Source: CAZAFN01 sp964484795 (GTDB lineage Bacteria; Pseudomonadota; Alphaproteobacteria; Methylaequorales; Methylaequoraceae). Taken from it: 64,000 nt of DNA. Location: assembly GCA_964484795.1 (NCBI GenBank), contig CAZAFN010000005.1, positions 1 to 64,000 of the forward strand, written 5' to 3'. The position numbers and the translations under genes were made by a program. Positions 26,759 through 35,578 of this stretch are shown piece after piece. Within the stretch, counting starts at the first letter, position 1. Every line of letters begins with the position of its first letter. The notes under the pieces are model-generated. The model searched no databases, was not told where the DNA came from, and saw nothing but the letters and a program-made list of their open reading frames with translations.

Positions 26759-27421
26759 ATGATTCTAGAAATAAAATCAATATATCTAACAAGAAACCGA
26801 AGGTTGATCTTCGATAACTTTAATTTAAAATTAAAAAAATCTCAAATAATGATTTTACTTGGAAAAAATGGCTCAGGAAAAACTAGTTTACTTGATTTGA
26901 TAGTAGGGTTGATAAAACCTCAAAAAGGTCGAATAAAAATTAACGGCATTGCTCTTGAAGAATTAGGAGAATTAAAGAAAGATCTTTTCACCTACTTACC
27001 TCATAAAGACTCTTTAAAAGAAAATCTTACGATTAAAGAGAATTTGTACATCTGGTTGGATTTATCAAACTTAAAATACGTGAATCTTCATAAAAATCTT
27101 AATTTTTTTGATCTTTTAGATCTTAAAAATGAACAAATTAGAAATCTTTCACAAGGTCAGAGAAAAAAAGTATCTTTAACTAAATTGTTATTTGCCAAAA
27201 CAAAATTATGGTTACTTGATGAACCTTTAAATGGGTTGGATATAGAAACAATTCAAAAATTAAAAAAATTAATTAATCTTCATACAAAAAATGGAGGTTC
27301 AACTTTGATGTCCAGTCATATCAATTTAGGAATGAAAAAGTGTACAAAAATTATTCTGGACAAAAAAAACAAATTAAAAGAAACCAGAAATGGAATATTT
27401 AATGACTGGGGAATACTTTAA
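26759..27421 (+). CDS. ccmA: Heme exporter ATPase CcmA
   Basis: This 220-aa ABC ATPase has Walker A LGKNGSGKTSL (about 34-44), signature LSQGQRKKVSL (about 127-137) and Walker B LWLLDEPLNGLD (about 146-157). CcmA with CcmB and CcmC releases holo-CcmE from the heme-loading complex for c-type cytochrome maturation. It is the first gene of a nine-gene operon, and ccmB begins immediately after its stop. Confidence 0.94.
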   Translation: MILEIKSIYLTRNRRLIFDNFNLKLKKSQIMILLGKNGSGKTSLLDLIVGLIKPQKGRIKINGIALEELGELKKDLFTYLPHKDSLKENLTIKENLYIWLDLSNLKYVNLHKNLNFFDLLDLKNEQIRNLSQGQRKKVSLTKLLFAKTKLWLLDEPLNGLDIETIQKLKKLINLHTKNGGSTLMSSHINLGMKKCTKIILDKKNKLKETRNGIFNDWGIL

Positions 27422-28090
27422 ATGTGCTTTGAATTTTACAAATTGTTAAGAAGAGAGATGCGCATAAGTTTATCAAGTTTTATTGGCCTGCTAACTTATT
27501 CAACCTTTTTTTTTCTTGCAATACTAATCTTTGTTTTTTCTGTAGGATCAAACCTTGAGAGATTAAATGATTTTTATCTTCCCATTATTTGGGTAGTTTC
27601 ATTATTTTCCCTAATATTAATATCGGAAAGTTTCGTTTTACATGATCATCTAGATGGGGGTTTAAAAGAACTCCAATTTTTAGGATTTAGTGAGGAATTA
27701 ATTTTAATGAGTAAAGCATTAACAATGTGGATTATATTGATGATTCCCAATCTAATTTTTTTGCCTATTTGTTCAATATTATTCTCGATTAATTTAGAAA
27801 ATTTAATCAAACTAATTCTAAATATTCTAATTGCCAGTCCCACGCTAATATTGATATCACTACTGTCAGCTTTTTTCTCAATTCAAGTAAAAAGAAACAA
27901 ATTACTTCAGTTTGTCATTGCCATGCCTTTTTACATACCAGTTATAATATTTGCCACATCGACAAACAAAATTAGCATAATGGGTGGTATGCAAAATAAT
28001 AATTTTTTTATTTTAACTGGGATATTTTTTATTACATTACCATTGAGTTTATTAGTAGGTAAATTGATAATTAAGGAAACCAATAATTAA
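27422..28090 (+). CDS. ccmB: Heme exporter membrane subunit CcmB
   Basis: This 222-aa protein has about six hydrophobic segments and conserved features such as DGGLKELQFLG near residues 77-87, typical of CcmB. It is the membrane partner of CcmA in the ABC complex CcmABCD. The start codon abuts the ccmA stop with no gap. Position and length agree with the family. Confidence 0.92.
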   Translation: MCFEFYKLLRREMRISLSSFIGLLTYSTFFFLAILIFVFSVGSNLERLNDFYLPIIWVVSLFSLILISESFVLHDHLDGGLKELQFLGFSEELILMSKALTMWIILMIPNLIFLPICSILFSINLENLIKLILNILIASPTLILISLLSAFFSIQVKRNKLLQFVIAMPFYIPVIIFATSTNKISIMGGMQNNNFFILTGIFFITLPLSLLVGKLIIKETNN

Positions 28091-28091
28091 A

Positions 28092-28805
28092 ATGTTTTCA
28101 CTTGCCAATCCATATAAATTCCAAAAAAAATCAGAAATGATCCTCCCTTTATGCATAACCTTTATGTTTGTTCTTTTTTTTTTAGGATTATTTTTTTGTT
28201 TTTTTAGAAGTCCACCAGATTATCTTCAAGGTGAAACAGTTCGGATTATGTATATTCATGTTCCCTGCGCTTGGTTATCTCTTATGATATATGGTTTAAT
28301 GGCCGTTTGTAGTTTCGTTTCCATAATTTTTAGACATACTCTCGCAGATATAATATCTAGATCTTGCGCGCCTGTGGGCGCATGTTTCACACTTTCAGCT
28401 CTAATAACTGGATCCATTTGGGGTAAACCAACCTGGGGTACTTGGTGGGTATGGGATGCAAGGTTAACTTCAGAATTAGTACTATTTTTCATTTACATAG
28501 GTCATATTTTAATTTCCAATGCTTTCGATGACAGAAGAAAAGGGGATAGAAATGCATCTATATTAACACTAATAGGCATTGTAAATTTGCCAATAATTAA
28601 ATGGTCCGTTGACTGGTGGAATACACTACACCAACCTGCTAGCATTTCAAAGTTTAGCTCTCCATCTATTGATTCTTCTATGTTAATACCACTTCTCATA
28701 ATGACAGTTTCATTTTTTTTGTTCTTCATTTCAGTAGTATTGCTAAGAATCAGAAGTGAAATTATTATAAGAAAAATAGAGGTTTTTAAATTTAACAAAA
28801 GCTAG
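28092..28805 (+). CDS. ccmC: Heme handling protein CcmC
   Basis: This 237-aa polytopic protein has the WWD-type heme motif intact: GKPTWGTWWVWDARLTSEL (about 116-134), with flanking periplasmic His candidates at HVPCAWLSL (about 56) and WWNTLHQPAS (about 175-184). CcmC attaches heme to CcmE. It is one base after ccmB and 3 nt before the short ccmD gene. The intact motif here is a useful contrast to the altered one in ccmF downstream. Confidence 0.95.
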   Translation: MFSLANPYKFQKKSEMILPLCITFMFVLFFLGLFFCFFRSPPDYLQGETVRIMYIHVPCAWLSLMIYGLMAVCSFVSIIFRHTLADIISRSCAPVGACFTLSALITGSIWGKPTWGTWWVWDARLTSELVLFFIYIGHILISNAFDDRRKGDRNASILTLIGIVNLPIIKWSVDWWNTLHQPASISKFSSPSIDSSMLIPLLIMTVSFFLFFISVVLLRIRSEIIIRKIEVFKFNKS

Positions 28806-28808
28806 AAA

Positions 28809-28967
28809 ATGGAATATTTCATAAAATTCATAGAGTCAAAAGACCATCTTCCCTTCGTACTTTTTTCATATCTAATTGTTTTTTTAATTATGGGAATTAT
28901 CTTTTTATTAAGTTTAAAAAAACTAAAAAAATTTGAAAAAATTCTTAATGAATTAGAAAAGAAATGA
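28809..28967 (+). CDS. ccmD: CcmD small membrane protein
   Basis: This 52-aa ORF (MEYFIKFIESKDHLPFVLFS, then a single transmembrane helix, then a lysine-rich tail) has the size, topology and position of CcmD, which holds CcmC-CcmE with the ABC complex. The stop overlaps the ccmE start in an ATGA (28964-28967). It has no strong motif, so assignment relies on synteny. Confidence 0.85.
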   Translation: MEYFIKFIESKDHLPFVLFSYLIVFLIMGIIFLLSLKKLKKFEKILNELEKK

Positions 28968-29413
28968 AACCTAAATATAAGCGTCTATTAAATTTAATTT
29001 CTTTATTAGGAATTTTCTTGTTTGGCTGTTCAATCCTTTTCTATAACTTAAAAGATAATCTTGTTTTCTTTTATTCTCCAACGGAAGCAATTGAAAAAAA
29101 GATTACAAATAATAAAAAAATTAGAATTGGTGGAATGGTTAAAAATAAAAGTTTAAAAAAAAATGTAACAATCGTTAATGATAAAAAGGTTGAGAAAATT
29201 AGTTTTATTATTACAGATTTAAATAAGGAAATTTTAGTTTCTTATATAGGCATATTACCAGACCTATTTAGAGAAGGTCAGGGAATTATTGCTGAAGGTA
29301 AACTTCATAGCCAAAAATCTTTTATTGCAGAAAAAGTTTTAGCAAAACATGATGAAAATTATATGCCTCCAGAAATTAGAGACATTAAAACTTCAAGGGA
29401 GATTACTAAATGA
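28964..29413 (+). CDS. ccmE: Heme chaperone CcmE
   Basis: This 149-aa protein has an N-terminal membrane anchor (about 10-27) and an OB-fold periplasmic domain (KIRIGGMVKNKSL, GQGIIAEGKL). The C-terminal heme-binding site is VLAKHDENYMP, with covalent heme ligand His129. It carries heme from CcmC to CcmF/CcmH. Its stop overlaps the ccmF start by 4 nt. Confidence 0.95.
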   Translation: MKPKYKRLLNLISLLGIFLFGCSILFYNLKDNLVFFYSPTEAIEKKITNNKKIRIGGMVKNKSLKKNVTIVNDKKVEKISFIITDLNKEILVSYIGILPDLFREGQGIIAEGKLHSQKSFIAEKVLAKHDENYMPPEIRDIKTSREITK

Positions 29414-31326
29414 TCTCCGAGGTTGGACTTTTCTTTATCATTTTGTCAATGATTACATCAAGTTTAAGTTTTCTAATTCCTATACTTGGGTATAGTGAAA
29501 AATTATCGGAAAAACTTAAATTTCAAGAAAAGATTTCAGAATGCATTTTTCTTTTTACATTATTGTCCTTTATTTGTTTGTCATATTCATTTTTAATATC
29601 AGATTTTTCATTAATTGTAATTTCAAGTAATTCTAATAGCCAGTTACCTTTAATTTATAAATTTACTGGCGTTTGGGGAAATCATGAAGGTTCAATCCTT
29701 TTATGGTTGTTGGTAATGACTTTTTTTGGATTTTTTTTCTCAAAGCATAAGATGATGGATTTGAAATTTAAGAAAGACGTACTAAAAATCCAAAGTTCAC
29801 TTTGCTTTCTAGTTAGTTTGTTTGTTGTTCTAACTTCTAACCCCTTTGAAAAAAATTTTCCACCAGCAATTGAAGGTGCAGATCTTAACCCACTACTTCA
29901 AGACCCTGGTTTAGCTATTCATCCTCCTTTTTTATATTTAGGTTACGTAGGTTTTTCGATAGTTTATTCAATCGCTCTCGGTGCTTTGTTATCCAAAAAC
30001 AGAAATCTGCAATTCATTGAAATTTTAAAACCTTGGGTTTTCATTTCGTGGGTTTCATTAAATTGTGGTATTGGGCGTCGTAGTTTGGGGGGCTTCTTAG
30101 TGTTTCGCGGGGGAGGGTTTTGGTTTTGGGATCCAGTTGAAAATGCATCTCTACTTCCTTGGTTAACTTCATCAGCGTTATTACATACAATAGTGATGGC
30201 AGAGAAGAAAAAAAAATTTCTCAATTGGACATTGATACTATCTATCATCACTTTTTTGTTAAGCCTGCTTGGAACATTTTTAGTAAGATCAGGAGTCTTG
30301 GTTTCAGTACATGCATTCGCTAATGATCCCACACGAGGGGTATTTATTCTTATTTTATTATCATTAATATCAGGGTTTGGGCTGTACTTGTTTTTAAAAA
30401 AACATCATATTTTTTCTTTAAATAATGAAATAAATTTGATCTCTAGAGAAGGGGCAATTTCTTTAAATAATATTTTTATGCTTTCAATAAGTTTCACAAT
30501 TTTGCTAGGCACTATTTATCCGTTATTTGCAAATGTGTTTTTTAATACTAAGATTTCTGTTGGAGCACCATTTTTCAATTCGGTTTTAAGTCCAATTCTA
30601 ATCCCGATGGTTTTAGGCATGATATTTGGACCGTATCTCAAATGGGGGAAAGATGATATTAAAAAATTATTAAACAGACTGAAAACATTACTATTAATTT
30701 TTTTGATTCTTTCCATATTTGTGTGGTACTTAAATTATAAAGGACCGGTCATATCATTGGTTTTTTTTATTCTGGCTGTCTGGATAATTGCTAGCTCATT
30801 TTTTGAATTTTTTAATGTTTTAAATTCCAACATTAAAAAAAAAATTCCTCTTAAGGTTCTAGCTCAAATAACAGCCCATATAGGAGTCGGTTTGCTAATG
30901 ATTGGAGCAACCGGAAGCTCGATTTTGAAAGAAGAAAGAATTCAATTTCAAAATCTTGGAGAAATTGTAAATATAAAAAAATTTCAAGTTAAATTCCTAG
31001 GAATTAAAGATACAGAAGGCCCAAATTATCTTAGTCAAATGGGATTCTTCGAAATATCAAAAGATAATGTGAAGTTAAAAATACTTAAGCCTGAAAAAAG
31101 GTTCTATAATGCGAACAAACAAGTGACAACAGAAGCAGCTATACATTCGACAATTTTAGGGGATCTTTATATAGCTATTGGTGACAAAAGTTCATCTACT
31201 GATTCGGATGCTTGGACCACTAGAATCTGGTTCAATCCTTTTACTATTTGGATTTGGATTGGAGTCGGTTTTTTAGTTTTTGGTGGAGGAATTTCACTAA
31301 TAAATAGCTTGAAATTTAGAAAATGA
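29410..31326 (+). CDS. ccmF: Cytochrome c heme lyase subunit CcmF (WWD motif altered)
   Basis: This 638-aa multi-pass protein with the usual CcmF length attaches heme to apocytochromes together with CcmH/CcmI. Conserved sections are clear: GVWGNHEGSILLW, PPAIEGADLNPLLQDPGLAIHPPFLYLGYVGF, and FWFWDPVENASLLPWL. Residues about 218-234, however, read NCGIGRRSLGGFLVFRG. Here the family normally has TLGI-x-LGSWWAYYELGW. The length is unchanged and the frame is kept, but most conserved residues are lost, and the DNA at 30061-30110 is unusually G-rich. This may be sequence error or real damage. The gene sits in frame within the ccm operon. Confidence 0.9.
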   Translation: MISEVGLFFIILSMITSSLSFLIPILGYSEKLSEKLKFQEKISECIFLFTLLSFICLSYSFLISDFSLIVISSNSNSQLPLIYKFTGVWGNHEGSILLWLLVMTFFGFFFSKHKMMDLKFKKDVLKIQSSLCFLVSLFVVLTSNPFEKNFPPAIEGADLNPLLQDPGLAIHPPFLYLGYVGFSIVYSIALGALLSKNRNLQFIEILKPWVFISWVSLNCGIGRRSLGGFLVFRGGGFWFWDPVENASLLPWLTSSALLHTIVMAEKKKKFLNWTLILSIITFLLSLLGTFLVRSGVLVSVHAFANDPTRGVFILILLSLISGFGLYLFLKKHHIFSLNNEINLISREGAISLNNIFMLSISFTILLGTIYPLFANVFFNTKISVGAPFFNSVLSPILIPMVLGMIFGPYLKWGKDDIKKLLNRLKTLLLIFLILSIFVWYLNYKGPVISLVFFILAVWIIASSFFEFFNVLNSNIKKKIPLKVLAQITAHIGVGLLMIGATGSSILKEERIQFQNLGEIVNIKKFQVKFLGIKDTEGPNYLSQMGFFEISKDNVKLKILKPEKRFYNANKQVTTEAAIHSTILGDLYIAIGDKSSSTDSDAWTTRIWFNPFTIWIWIGVGFLVFGGGISLINSLKFRK

Positions 31327-31838
31327 AATACTCCATACTGATAACATCCTTATTATTAATCTTTTTTATTTTTTTTGTTGGGTTGAAAAAAGATCCTTCA
31401 ATCATTCCGTCTAATTTAATTTCTCAAAAAGTTACTAAATTTCATTTGGAGCCTATGCAGGATTTTCCTCTATTTTCATTTGGTGATTTGTTAGAAAAAA
31501 AGGAAAAAATTAAGATAGTAAACTTTTTTGCTTCTTGGTGTCCACCCTGCAAGATAGAGCATCCTCAGTTGATTAAACTTGGTGAAGAACATAATGTTTA
31601 TGGAATTGCAAAAAAAGATAATGAAAAAAATCTTGCCGGATGGTTGGATAAACTAGGGAATCCTTTCAAAAAAATTGGGTTAGATAAGGATGGTCTAGTT
31701 AGCATAGAATGGGGCGTTTATGGTTTGCCAGAAACCTTCATAATAGATAAAGATGGAATAATTCGATACAAGCATATTGGTCCAATTCTTAAAAATGATA
31801 TTAAGAATTTGCAGCTAATGATAGAAGGTTTAGAATGA
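31323..31838 (+). CDS. ccmG: Thiol:disulfide interchange protein CcmG/DsbE
   Basis: This 171-aa protein has an N-terminal membrane anchor (about 4-20) and a thioredoxin fold with active site WCPPC at residues 72-76 and cis-Pro region YGLPETFIID. It reduces the heme-binding cysteines of apocytochrome c in the periplasm. It overlaps ccmF by 4 nt and ccmH by 4 nt. Confidence 0.95.
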   Translation: MKYSILITSLLLIFFIFFVGLKKDPSIIPSNLISQKVTKFHLEPMQDFPLFSFGDLLEKKEKIKIVNFFASWCPPCKIEHPQLIKLGEEHNVYGIAKKDNEKNLAGWLDKLGNPFKKIGLDKDGLVSIEWGVYGLPETFIIDKDGIIRYKHIGPILKNDIKNLQLMIEGLE

Positions 31839-32221
31839 GATTATTTTCTTTTTTTATGTTTTTTTTTATTTCCATTTCAACCATAATTCCTGCCATAGAA
31901 CCAGACGAGAAACTAAACGATCCAGAGCTTGAAAAAACTGCCAGGCATATAAGCAAACAACTAAGATGCCTTGTTTGTCAGAATGAAGATATTGATAGTT
32001 CAAATGCAGATATTGCAAAAGATTTGAGGCTGCTAATTAGAAACAAATTACTTGAGGGAAAATCAAAAAAAGAAATCATTGACTATGTCCATTCAAGATA
32101 TGGCGACTTTATCCTTTTTTCACCTCCATTTAGGCGTGATACAATTGGACTTTGGGTTTTACCAATAAGTTTCCTTATCCTATTATCTTATTTATTCTTC
32201 AGAAAAAAAAATAAAAAATGA
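31835..32221 (+). CDS. ccmH: Cytochrome c maturation protein CcmH
   Basis: This 128-aa protein has a signal peptide, the redox motif LRCLVCQNEDIDSSNADIA with Cys45 and Cys48, RYGDFILFSPPF, and a C-terminal transmembrane helix (about 107-122). It is the short form, equal to the N-terminal CcmH domain. The TPR part is supplied by the separate gene that follows. It overlaps its neighbours by 4 nt on each side. Confidence 0.95.
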   Translation: MRLFSFFMFFFISISTIIPAIEPDEKLNDPELEKTARHISKQLRCLVCQNEDIDSSNADIAKDLRLLIRNKLLEGKSKKEIIDYVHSRYGDFILFSPPFRRDTIGLWVLPISFLILLSYLFFRKKNKK

Positions 32222-32847
32222 TTTTTTTCATAATAATAACAATACTGACTGTATCATCTTGTGCTTATTATTTCTTTAGTCCTAGGAAAGAAGTAAAAAA
32301 ATTTTTTATAATTTTTCTTTTTCTTTCTTCATCAAGCTTCCTCTTATATTTTTTTAAGGGAAATAAAGAATCATTTTTTTTTGCTGAGAATCTTAAAAAA
32401 GAAATTGATACACTAATTACAAACTCAGATAGTTTGGATAATTTTGATCCAACAAAAATAGTACTTTTTTTAGAAAATAAATTAAAAGAAGAGCCCAATG
32501 ATCTTGAAGGATGGATGATTTTAGCAAGAACCTGCTTAATGACAGGGCATACTCAGAAAGCAGATTTCCATTACAAAAATGGACTTAAATATTTTCCAAA
32601 TGACGAAGACCTTCTTTATGAATATGCAATGTTGAAAAAAAATACCAATCAATTCTCTAGTGCTATAAAATATCTTGAAAAAATAAAAAAAATTAATCCG
32701 CAAAATATTAACTCAAGAAAAGCATTAGTAGAGATTCTAATTCAAACCAAACAAAGTGAAAGAGCAAATAATGAATTTTTAGAAATTAAAGAATTAGAAG
32801 ATATCAGTTCAATTTGGTTAAAAAAAAAATTGGAAGATCTAGACTAA
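32218..32847 (+). CDS. ccmI: CcmI-like TPR protein of cytochrome c biogenesis
   Basis: This 209-aa protein has two N-terminal membrane helices (about 1-18 and 24-45) and a TPR region (GWMILARTCLMTGHTQKADFHYKNGLKYFP, about 100-129, plus a second repeat). CcmI presents apocytochrome c to CcmFH. It is shorter than many CcmI proteins, which have a larger C-terminal domain. It ends the operon and overlaps the convergent pabC-like gene by 4 nt. Confidence 0.85.
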   Translation: MIFFIIITILTVSSCAYYFFSPRKEVKKFFIIFLFLSSSSFLLYFFKGNKESFFFAENLKKEIDTLITNSDSLDNFDPTKIVLFLENKLKEEPNDLEGWMILARTCLMTGHTQKADFHYKNGLKYFPNDEDLLYEYAMLKKNTNQFSSAIKYLEKIKKINPQNINSRKALVEILIQTKQSERANNEFLEIKELEDISSIWLKKKLEDLD

Positions 32848-33734
32848 AAAAACTCTAATCTATTATCTTTTTCAATTTTATTTTCAATGTGAAAAAAATC
32901 AATTAACTCTTTCGTTTGATCTGAAATATTAAATTTTTTCTTACCTAACCTTTTAACAGGCATTATTTTGATGACAGAATTGGTGAGAAACATTTCATCA
33001 TATTTTTCCAAATTTTTCTTATTCACATTTGTAATTTTTATATCATCAAAGAAAAGTCTTGCTTTCTCAATTACAACCTTTCTCATAATACCATCAATTC
33101 CAGAACCCTTTATTGGTGGAGTATGCAAAGTTTTATTCTTTACAAAGAAAATGTTTGTCATAGTTCCTTCTATCAAATTTGATTTGTAATCAAGAAAAAC
33201 ACCTTCAAAGAAACCTTCATTCCACTCTGCCCTTGCCATTACAGAATCAAGCCTATTTAAATGTTTTAAACCAAAAAGCTCTCTATTTTGAGACAATGAA
33301 CTCTTACAGTATCTTACTGTAGCACCTCTTTCATAAAGTCTTTCATCTATTACAGGTTTTGGAAACACTAGAAAAATAACTGTGGACATCATTTTCTTCT
33401 CAAATTTGTATCCTCTACCACCTACTCCTCTGGTAACAATTATTTTTAATATCCCCTCACTTAAACCTTCTAAGTGGGCTTTAAATAATATTTTTTTTCT
33501 ATACCTTGCTAACAATTTTGAATTTGGAAGATTTATCTTAGTCAATTTACAACTAGTTTTAATTCTTCTTAAATGTCTCTTCCAGAATTCCACGCCGAAC
33601 AAATGTTTATCTTTTTTGTTTCCAAATTGCCAAATCATAGTCTCAAAAAAGCCATCACCATACGATAAACCTCTATCCAAAACTGAAATTGAGTCTTTAA
33701 ACTCTCCATTTATTAAAGATATACATTTATTCAT
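32844..33734 (-). CDS. pabC: Class IV aminotransferase fold enzyme, likely aminodeoxychorismate lyase
   Basis: This 296-aa PLP enzyme of fold type IV has SVLDRGLSYGDGFFETMIW near 18-36, a Lys in LKIIVTRGVGGRGYKF (about 101-116) and NLIEGTMTNIFFVKN near 188-202. Adjacency to pabB (4-nt overlap) supports 4-amino-4-deoxychorismate lyase, which makes p-aminobenzoate for folate. A branched-chain or D-amino-acid aminotransferase is the alternative by fold. It is downstream of pabB on the minus strand. Confidence 0.85.
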   Translation of the reverse strand: MNKCISLINGEFKDSISVLDRGLSYGDGFFETMIWQFGNKKDKHLFGVEFWKRHLRRIKTSCKLTKINLPNSKLLARYRKKILFKAHLEGLSEGILKIIVTRGVGGRGYKFEKKMMSTVIFLVFPKPVIDERLYERGATVRYCKSSLSQNRELFGLKHLNRLDSVMARAEWNEGFFEGVFLDYKSNLIEGTMTNIFFVKNKTLHTPPIKGSGIDGIMRKVVIEKARLFFDDIKITNVNKKNLEKYDEMFLTNSVIKIMPVKRLGKKKFNISDQTKELIDFFHIENKIEKDNRLEFF

Positions 33735-35152
33735 TTTTTAAACGACCCAATTGCCTTAAGCATACCATTAGCTTTTGCCTCCGTTTCAAGCGTTTCATTT
33801 TCAGGAATTGAATCGGCTACAATTCCTCCGCCAGCTCTAAAAAAAAGATTATTGTCCTCTTTTAAAATTGACCTAATTAAAATATTTATGTCCATATTTC
33901 CAGAATGAGTTACATATCCCATAGAGCCAGTATAAGGGCCTCTACCAACTTTTTCTAAATCACCCAAAATTTCCATACATCTCACTTTTGGACAACCAGT
34001 AATTGTACCACCTGGAAAAACAGCTGAAATTATTTTTCCTGGTGTTGACTTTTTCATCTTTTCTCCTCGAATATTTGACACAATATGGTGAACATGGGCA
34101 TAAGATTCAATTATCATCATTTCATCTACTTCTACTGTACCTGGTTTACACACCCTTGAAATGTCATTCCTTTCCAAATCAACTAACATAAGGTGTTCTG
34201 CCTTCTCTTTATCAGAATTAATTAATTCCTTGGAAAGTTCTATATCTAATAACCCAGAGCCTCCTCGAGGCCTGGTGCCAGCAATTGGTCTTGTCTGAAG
34301 TAAATTACCCTCAACTGAAACCAACCTTTCTGGTGATGAACTAATAATACTACTATTTTCATAAATCACTAAACCTGAAAAAGGTGAAGGGTTTTTCTTT
34401 CTTAATTGTCTATAAATATCAAAATCACTTAGATTATCATTAGCTCTAAATTTCCACAATCTTGACAAATTAGCCTGGAAAATCTCTCCTTGATAAATAT
34501 AATCAATGCATGCCCTAACCTGTTCTTGATGTTCTTCAGATGTATCTTTAAATAATATCTCGACTGAACCTGAAGAATTATTTGATTTTTTTGAATCATA
34601 AATTTTAAACAAATCATTTTGCATGTCATCAAAATCATCTGCAAAAGAATCAAATTTGTCAGAAGTAAAGTAGATTTCTCTATCTATGTGATCATAAATT
34701 ATTGATGAGTTAATTCTAGCAGCAAATGCAGTTGGCAAATAAAAAGGAGATTCTGGAATTTTAAGTTTTTCCTCAATTTCCTTCGCAATTTCGTAACCTA
34801 AATAAACAAACCATCCGCCACAAAATGGAATTTTCTTTTCACCTAAAAAAGTTTTATCTTGAAATATTTTTTCTTTTTCCCACAACTTATCGAACTTCTC
34901 TAAAAAATTAATTTCTTCAAAACTGTTTTTTTTTAGTAGTATTTTTGGTTTATAAAAAAGTATGGAATATCTATTTTTGGTATTTCCTCTAGATGAACTT
35001 TCAAGTAGAAATGGATATTTCTCTCTATTTGATTCTTGAAGTTCTAAAATATCAAAATTCTGGTTTTTCTTTAATTTGAGAAATCTTGCTCTCCAACCTT
35101 TCCCATTAATATCTTTAAATAAAAAATTCATATAAACCTTGAAGTTAGACAA
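33731..35152 (-). CDS. pabB: Aminodeoxychorismate synthase component I
   Basis: This 473-aa chorismate-binding enzyme has LLQTRPIAGTRPRGG (about 286-300), ELINSDKEKAEHLMLVDLERNDISRVC, IISAVFPGGTITGCPKVRCMEI and GPYTGSMGYVTHSG. It aminates chorismate to 4-amino-4-deoxychorismate. The PIAGTRPRG motif fits both PabB and TrpE. PabB is preferred because of the fused-operon position with the PabC-like gene. No glutaminase (pabA) is in the window. Confidence 0.88.
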   Translation of the reverse strand: MSNFKVYMNFLFKDINGKGWRARFLKLKKNQNFDILELQESNREKYPFLLESSSRGNTKNRYSILFYKPKILLKKNSFEEINFLEKFDKLWEKEKIFQDKTFLGEKKIPFCGGWFVYLGYEIAKEIEEKLKIPESPFYLPTAFAARINSSIIYDHIDREIYFTSDKFDSFADDFDDMQNDLFKIYDSKKSNNSSGSVEILFKDTSEEHQEQVRACIDYIYQGEIFQANLSRLWKFRANDNLSDFDIYRQLRKKNPSPFSGLVIYENSSIISSSPERLVSVEGNLLQTRPIAGTRPRGGSGLLDIELSKELINSDKEKAEHLMLVDLERNDISRVCKPGTVEVDEMMIIESYAHVHHIVSNIRGEKMKKSTPGKIISAVFPGGTITGCPKVRCMEILGDLEKVGRGPYTGSMGYVTHSGNMDINILIRSILKEDNNLFFRAGGGIVADSIPENETLETEAKANGMLKAIGSFKK

Positions 35153-35166
35153 GGGAAGAATTCACT

Positions 35167-35571
35167 TTAATCTTTTTTTTCCGACAAAGAAGTCATAACA
35201 TTCAGATTTCTCCAGAAATCCTCACTTTTGGCATTTATGTCACTTAAACGAATTAACAGGCTCCTCAAAATCGCTCTAATTACCGGATCTGCAGCTTGAA
35301 TCTTTTGCTTTAATGTTTTTTCACTAATTGGATATACAATACAATTAGTTGCGGCTTCAGCAGTAACCGACCTTGATTCTTCCAAAGAAGGGCCCCGTTC
35401 ACCAAAGATCTCTCCTTCACCTATTTGACCCAACAACAAACCACCTGGACTAAAAATATTCACTTTTCCAGTATGAACATAATAAGCAAAATGAGCTGAA
35501 TCACCTCTAGAATAAATTTCTTTACCTTTATTGAATTTTAGTTGGTTAAGACCAAATTTTGAAGTCTGCAT
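35167..35571 (-). CDS. Cyclic nucleotide-binding domain protein, single domain
   Basis: This 134-aa protein is essentially one CNB beta-roll: GKEIYSRGDSAHFAYYVHTGKVNIFS (about 16-41), GQIGEGEIFGE (about 48-58), and a phosphate-binding-like segment EESRSVTAEAATNCIVYPIS. No DNA-binding HTH follows, so it is not a complete Crp/Fnr regulator. It probably acts as a sensor or adaptor for a partner. It follows the 456-aa unknown gene by 7 nt on the same strand, so the two are likely co-expressed. Confidence 0.8.
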   Translation of the reverse strand: MQTSKFGLNQLKFNKGKEIYSRGDSAHFAYYVHTGKVNIFSPGGLLLGQIGEGEIFGERGPSLEESRSVTAEAATNCIVYPISEKTLKQKIQAADPVIRAILRSLLIRLSDINAKSEDFWRNLNVMTSLSEKKD

Positions 35572-35578
35572 AATAACC

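Noticed and set aside
29964..30332. Antisense ORF over the altered ccmF motif
   Set aside because: I considered whether the odd 57-nt segment codes on the other strand. The antisense product shows no family resemblance and flanking ccmF is clearly coding on the plus strand.
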